Assembly: GCA_900556875.1 (NCBI GenBank)
Contig: USQQ01000029.1
Coordinates: 1-6,761, forward strand
Length of the DNA: 6,761 bases
Reading direction: 5' to 3'
From: an uncultured Collinsella sp.
GTDB taxonomy: Bacteria; Actinomycetota; Coriobacteriia; Coriobacteriales; Coriobacteriaceae
Shown here: in pieces, positions 6,516 through 6,761 of the stretch
Numbering within the stretch: the first letter of the stretch is position 1
Layout: each line of letters opens with the position of its first letter
Position numbers and translations under genes: made by a program
The notes under the pieces: model-generated
Seen by the model: only the letters and a program-made list of their open reading frames with translations
Told to the model about the DNA's origin: nothing
The model's database searches: none

Positions 6516-6522
6516 CCTCCTC
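6516..6522 (-). promoter_or_regulatory. Strong ribosome binding site fixing a GTG start
   Basis: GAGGAGG on the - strand lies seven bases before the GTG at 6508-6506. It is among the best Shine-Dalgarno matches in the window and decides the non-ATG start of the methyltransferase. Confidence 0.85.
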
Positions 6523-6529
6523 ACACAAC

Positions 6530-6562
6530 AAAAAAAGCGGCCCCTCCCAAAAGAAGAGCCGC
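6530..6562 (-). terminator. Strong intrinsic terminator just ahead of the methyltransferase
   Basis: Read on the - strand, a 10-bp stem (6562-6553 with 6546-6537, including three G-U pairs) closes a six-base loop and is followed by seven T (6536-6530). The T-run ends only 21 bases before the GTG start codon. It either ends a transcript coming from beyond 6562 or acts as an attenuator for the methyltransferase. Nothing seen in 6563-6761 is a convincing protein gene that would need it. Confidence 0.82.
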
Positions 6563-6568
6563 AACAAG

Positions 6569-6595
6569 CATATATCAGAAAAAGAACCGTTCCAA
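6569..6595 (-). promoter_or_regulatory. Candidate extended -10 promoter for the methyltransferase
   Basis: On the - strand TGATATATG (6577-6569) is an extended -10 box, with TTGGAA (6595-6590) 15 bases further upstream as a weak -35. The predicted start, near 6562, would place the terminator-like hairpin at the very 5' end of the transcript. That would make the hairpin a poor attenuator but a possible stabilising 5' stem. The short spacer lowers confidence. Confidence 0.3.
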
Positions 6596-6730
6596 CGCCA
6601 AAACGCCGCACCAGCCAAGTGGTGCAGGAGCGAAGCAACTGCAACCGGGATAGAACCCAACTGAGGTCCCGTTGTGCGGGAGCCCCGGGGAGGACAAATA
6701 TATAAGGTCGATCGCGAGTTCCGCACGAGC

Positions 6731-6755
6731 CGGAGAGCACTTAATGTGCTCTCCG
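6731..6755. repeat. Perfect 10-bp inverted repeat near the window end
   Basis: CGGAGAGCAC (6731-6740) pairs perfectly with GTGCTCTCCG (6746-6755) around TTAAT. No T-run follows on the - strand. The + strand continues for only six more bases, so whether it is a + strand terminator cannot be seen. Confidence 0.7.
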
Positions 6756-6761
6756 TGCGAG

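Larger units (their letters stand above)
6563..6761 (-). other. Non-coding, hairpin-rich stretch upstream of the methyltransferase
   Basis: No credible reading frame exists here. Inverted repeats are 6608-6613 with 6620-6625 (GCACCA/TGGTGC), 6665-6671 with 6677-6684 (7 bp with one bulge), the palindrome CCCCGGGG at 6683-6690, and 6731-6740 with 6746-6755. Together with the terminator at 6530-6562 it could be a small non-coding RNA or a regulatory leader transcribed on the - strand. The motifs of tRNA, tmRNA, SRP RNA, T-box and common riboswitches were not recognised. The AT-rich island at 6695-6705 separates the last hairpin from the rest. Confidence 0.4.

Noticed and set aside
6343..6726. 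127-residue - strand frame running from 6726 through the terminator into the methyltransferase
   Set aside because: It reads straight through the terminator hairpin and T-run and overlaps the methyltransferase start in another frame. Its composition is Leu/Trp/Phe-rich from low-complexity sequence, and it has no ribosome binding site.
6563..6761. T-box, SRP RNA, tRNA, SAH or cobalamin riboswitch in the last 200 bases
   Set aside because: Short resemblances were seen, such as CAGGAGCG followed by AAGCAACTGCAACC on the + strand, but the conserved cores of these RNAs are absent or out of order.
1..6761. Mobile element, CRISPR array, toxin-antitoxin or phage-defence system
   Set aside because: No transposase, integrase, repeat-spacer pattern or paired small genes were seen. 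The STAND ATPase at 2094-5093 resembles some defence NTPases, but its C-terminal SARP module marks it as a transcription regulator.

Overview
This 6.76-kb window looks like ordinary chromosomal DNA from a moderately GC-rich Gram-positive bacterium. The mix is a stand-alone glucose-type PTS IIA protein, a short 242-residue Firmicutes/Actinobacteria-type NagB, a YhbY-like RNA-binding protein, and a MalT-like regulator ending in an actinobacterial SARP module. This fits a gut Coriobacteriia member such as Collinsella. That taxonomic call is an inference from gene style only; there is no rRNA or marker gene in the window.

Layout, left to right. Positions 1-645 hold a promoter region and a IIA-Glc (Crr-like) gene on the + strand. 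Positions 646-917 are a 272-base gap, rich in inverted repeats, that could form the leader of the next gene. Positions 918-1646 are nagB (glucosamine-6-phosphate deaminase), closed by a clear intrinsic terminator at 1679-1706. Positions 1707-2093 are a 387-base regulatory gap with several inverted repeats. It leads into a 999-residue regulator (2094-5093) with an N-terminal MalT-type STAND ATPase, a long helical middle, and a C-terminal winged helix plus BTAD domain. Its stop codon lies inside the U-tract of a terminator that serves the opposite strand. On the - strand follow yhbY (5163-5462) and, upstream of it, a class I SAM-dependent methyltransferase (5621-6508) with a GTG start. A strong - strand terminator hairpin lies 21 bases before that start. 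The last 200 bases (6563-6761) have no credible gene but contain several strong inverted repeats.

The first two genes make sense together: the PTS phosphorylates incoming sugars, and NagB feeds glucosamine-6-phosphate into glycolysis. The physical pairing suggests, but does not prove, that this IIA serves an amino-sugar or glucose permease. The large regulator has no target gene beside it on its own strand, so its regulon cannot be told from this window. The most interesting items are the reversed SARP/ATPase domain order of that regulator, the structured region before nagB, and the hairpin-rich region with a terminator in attenuator position before the methyltransferase. I found no mobile element, CRISPR array, rRNA or tRNA, and no clearly new multi-gene system.
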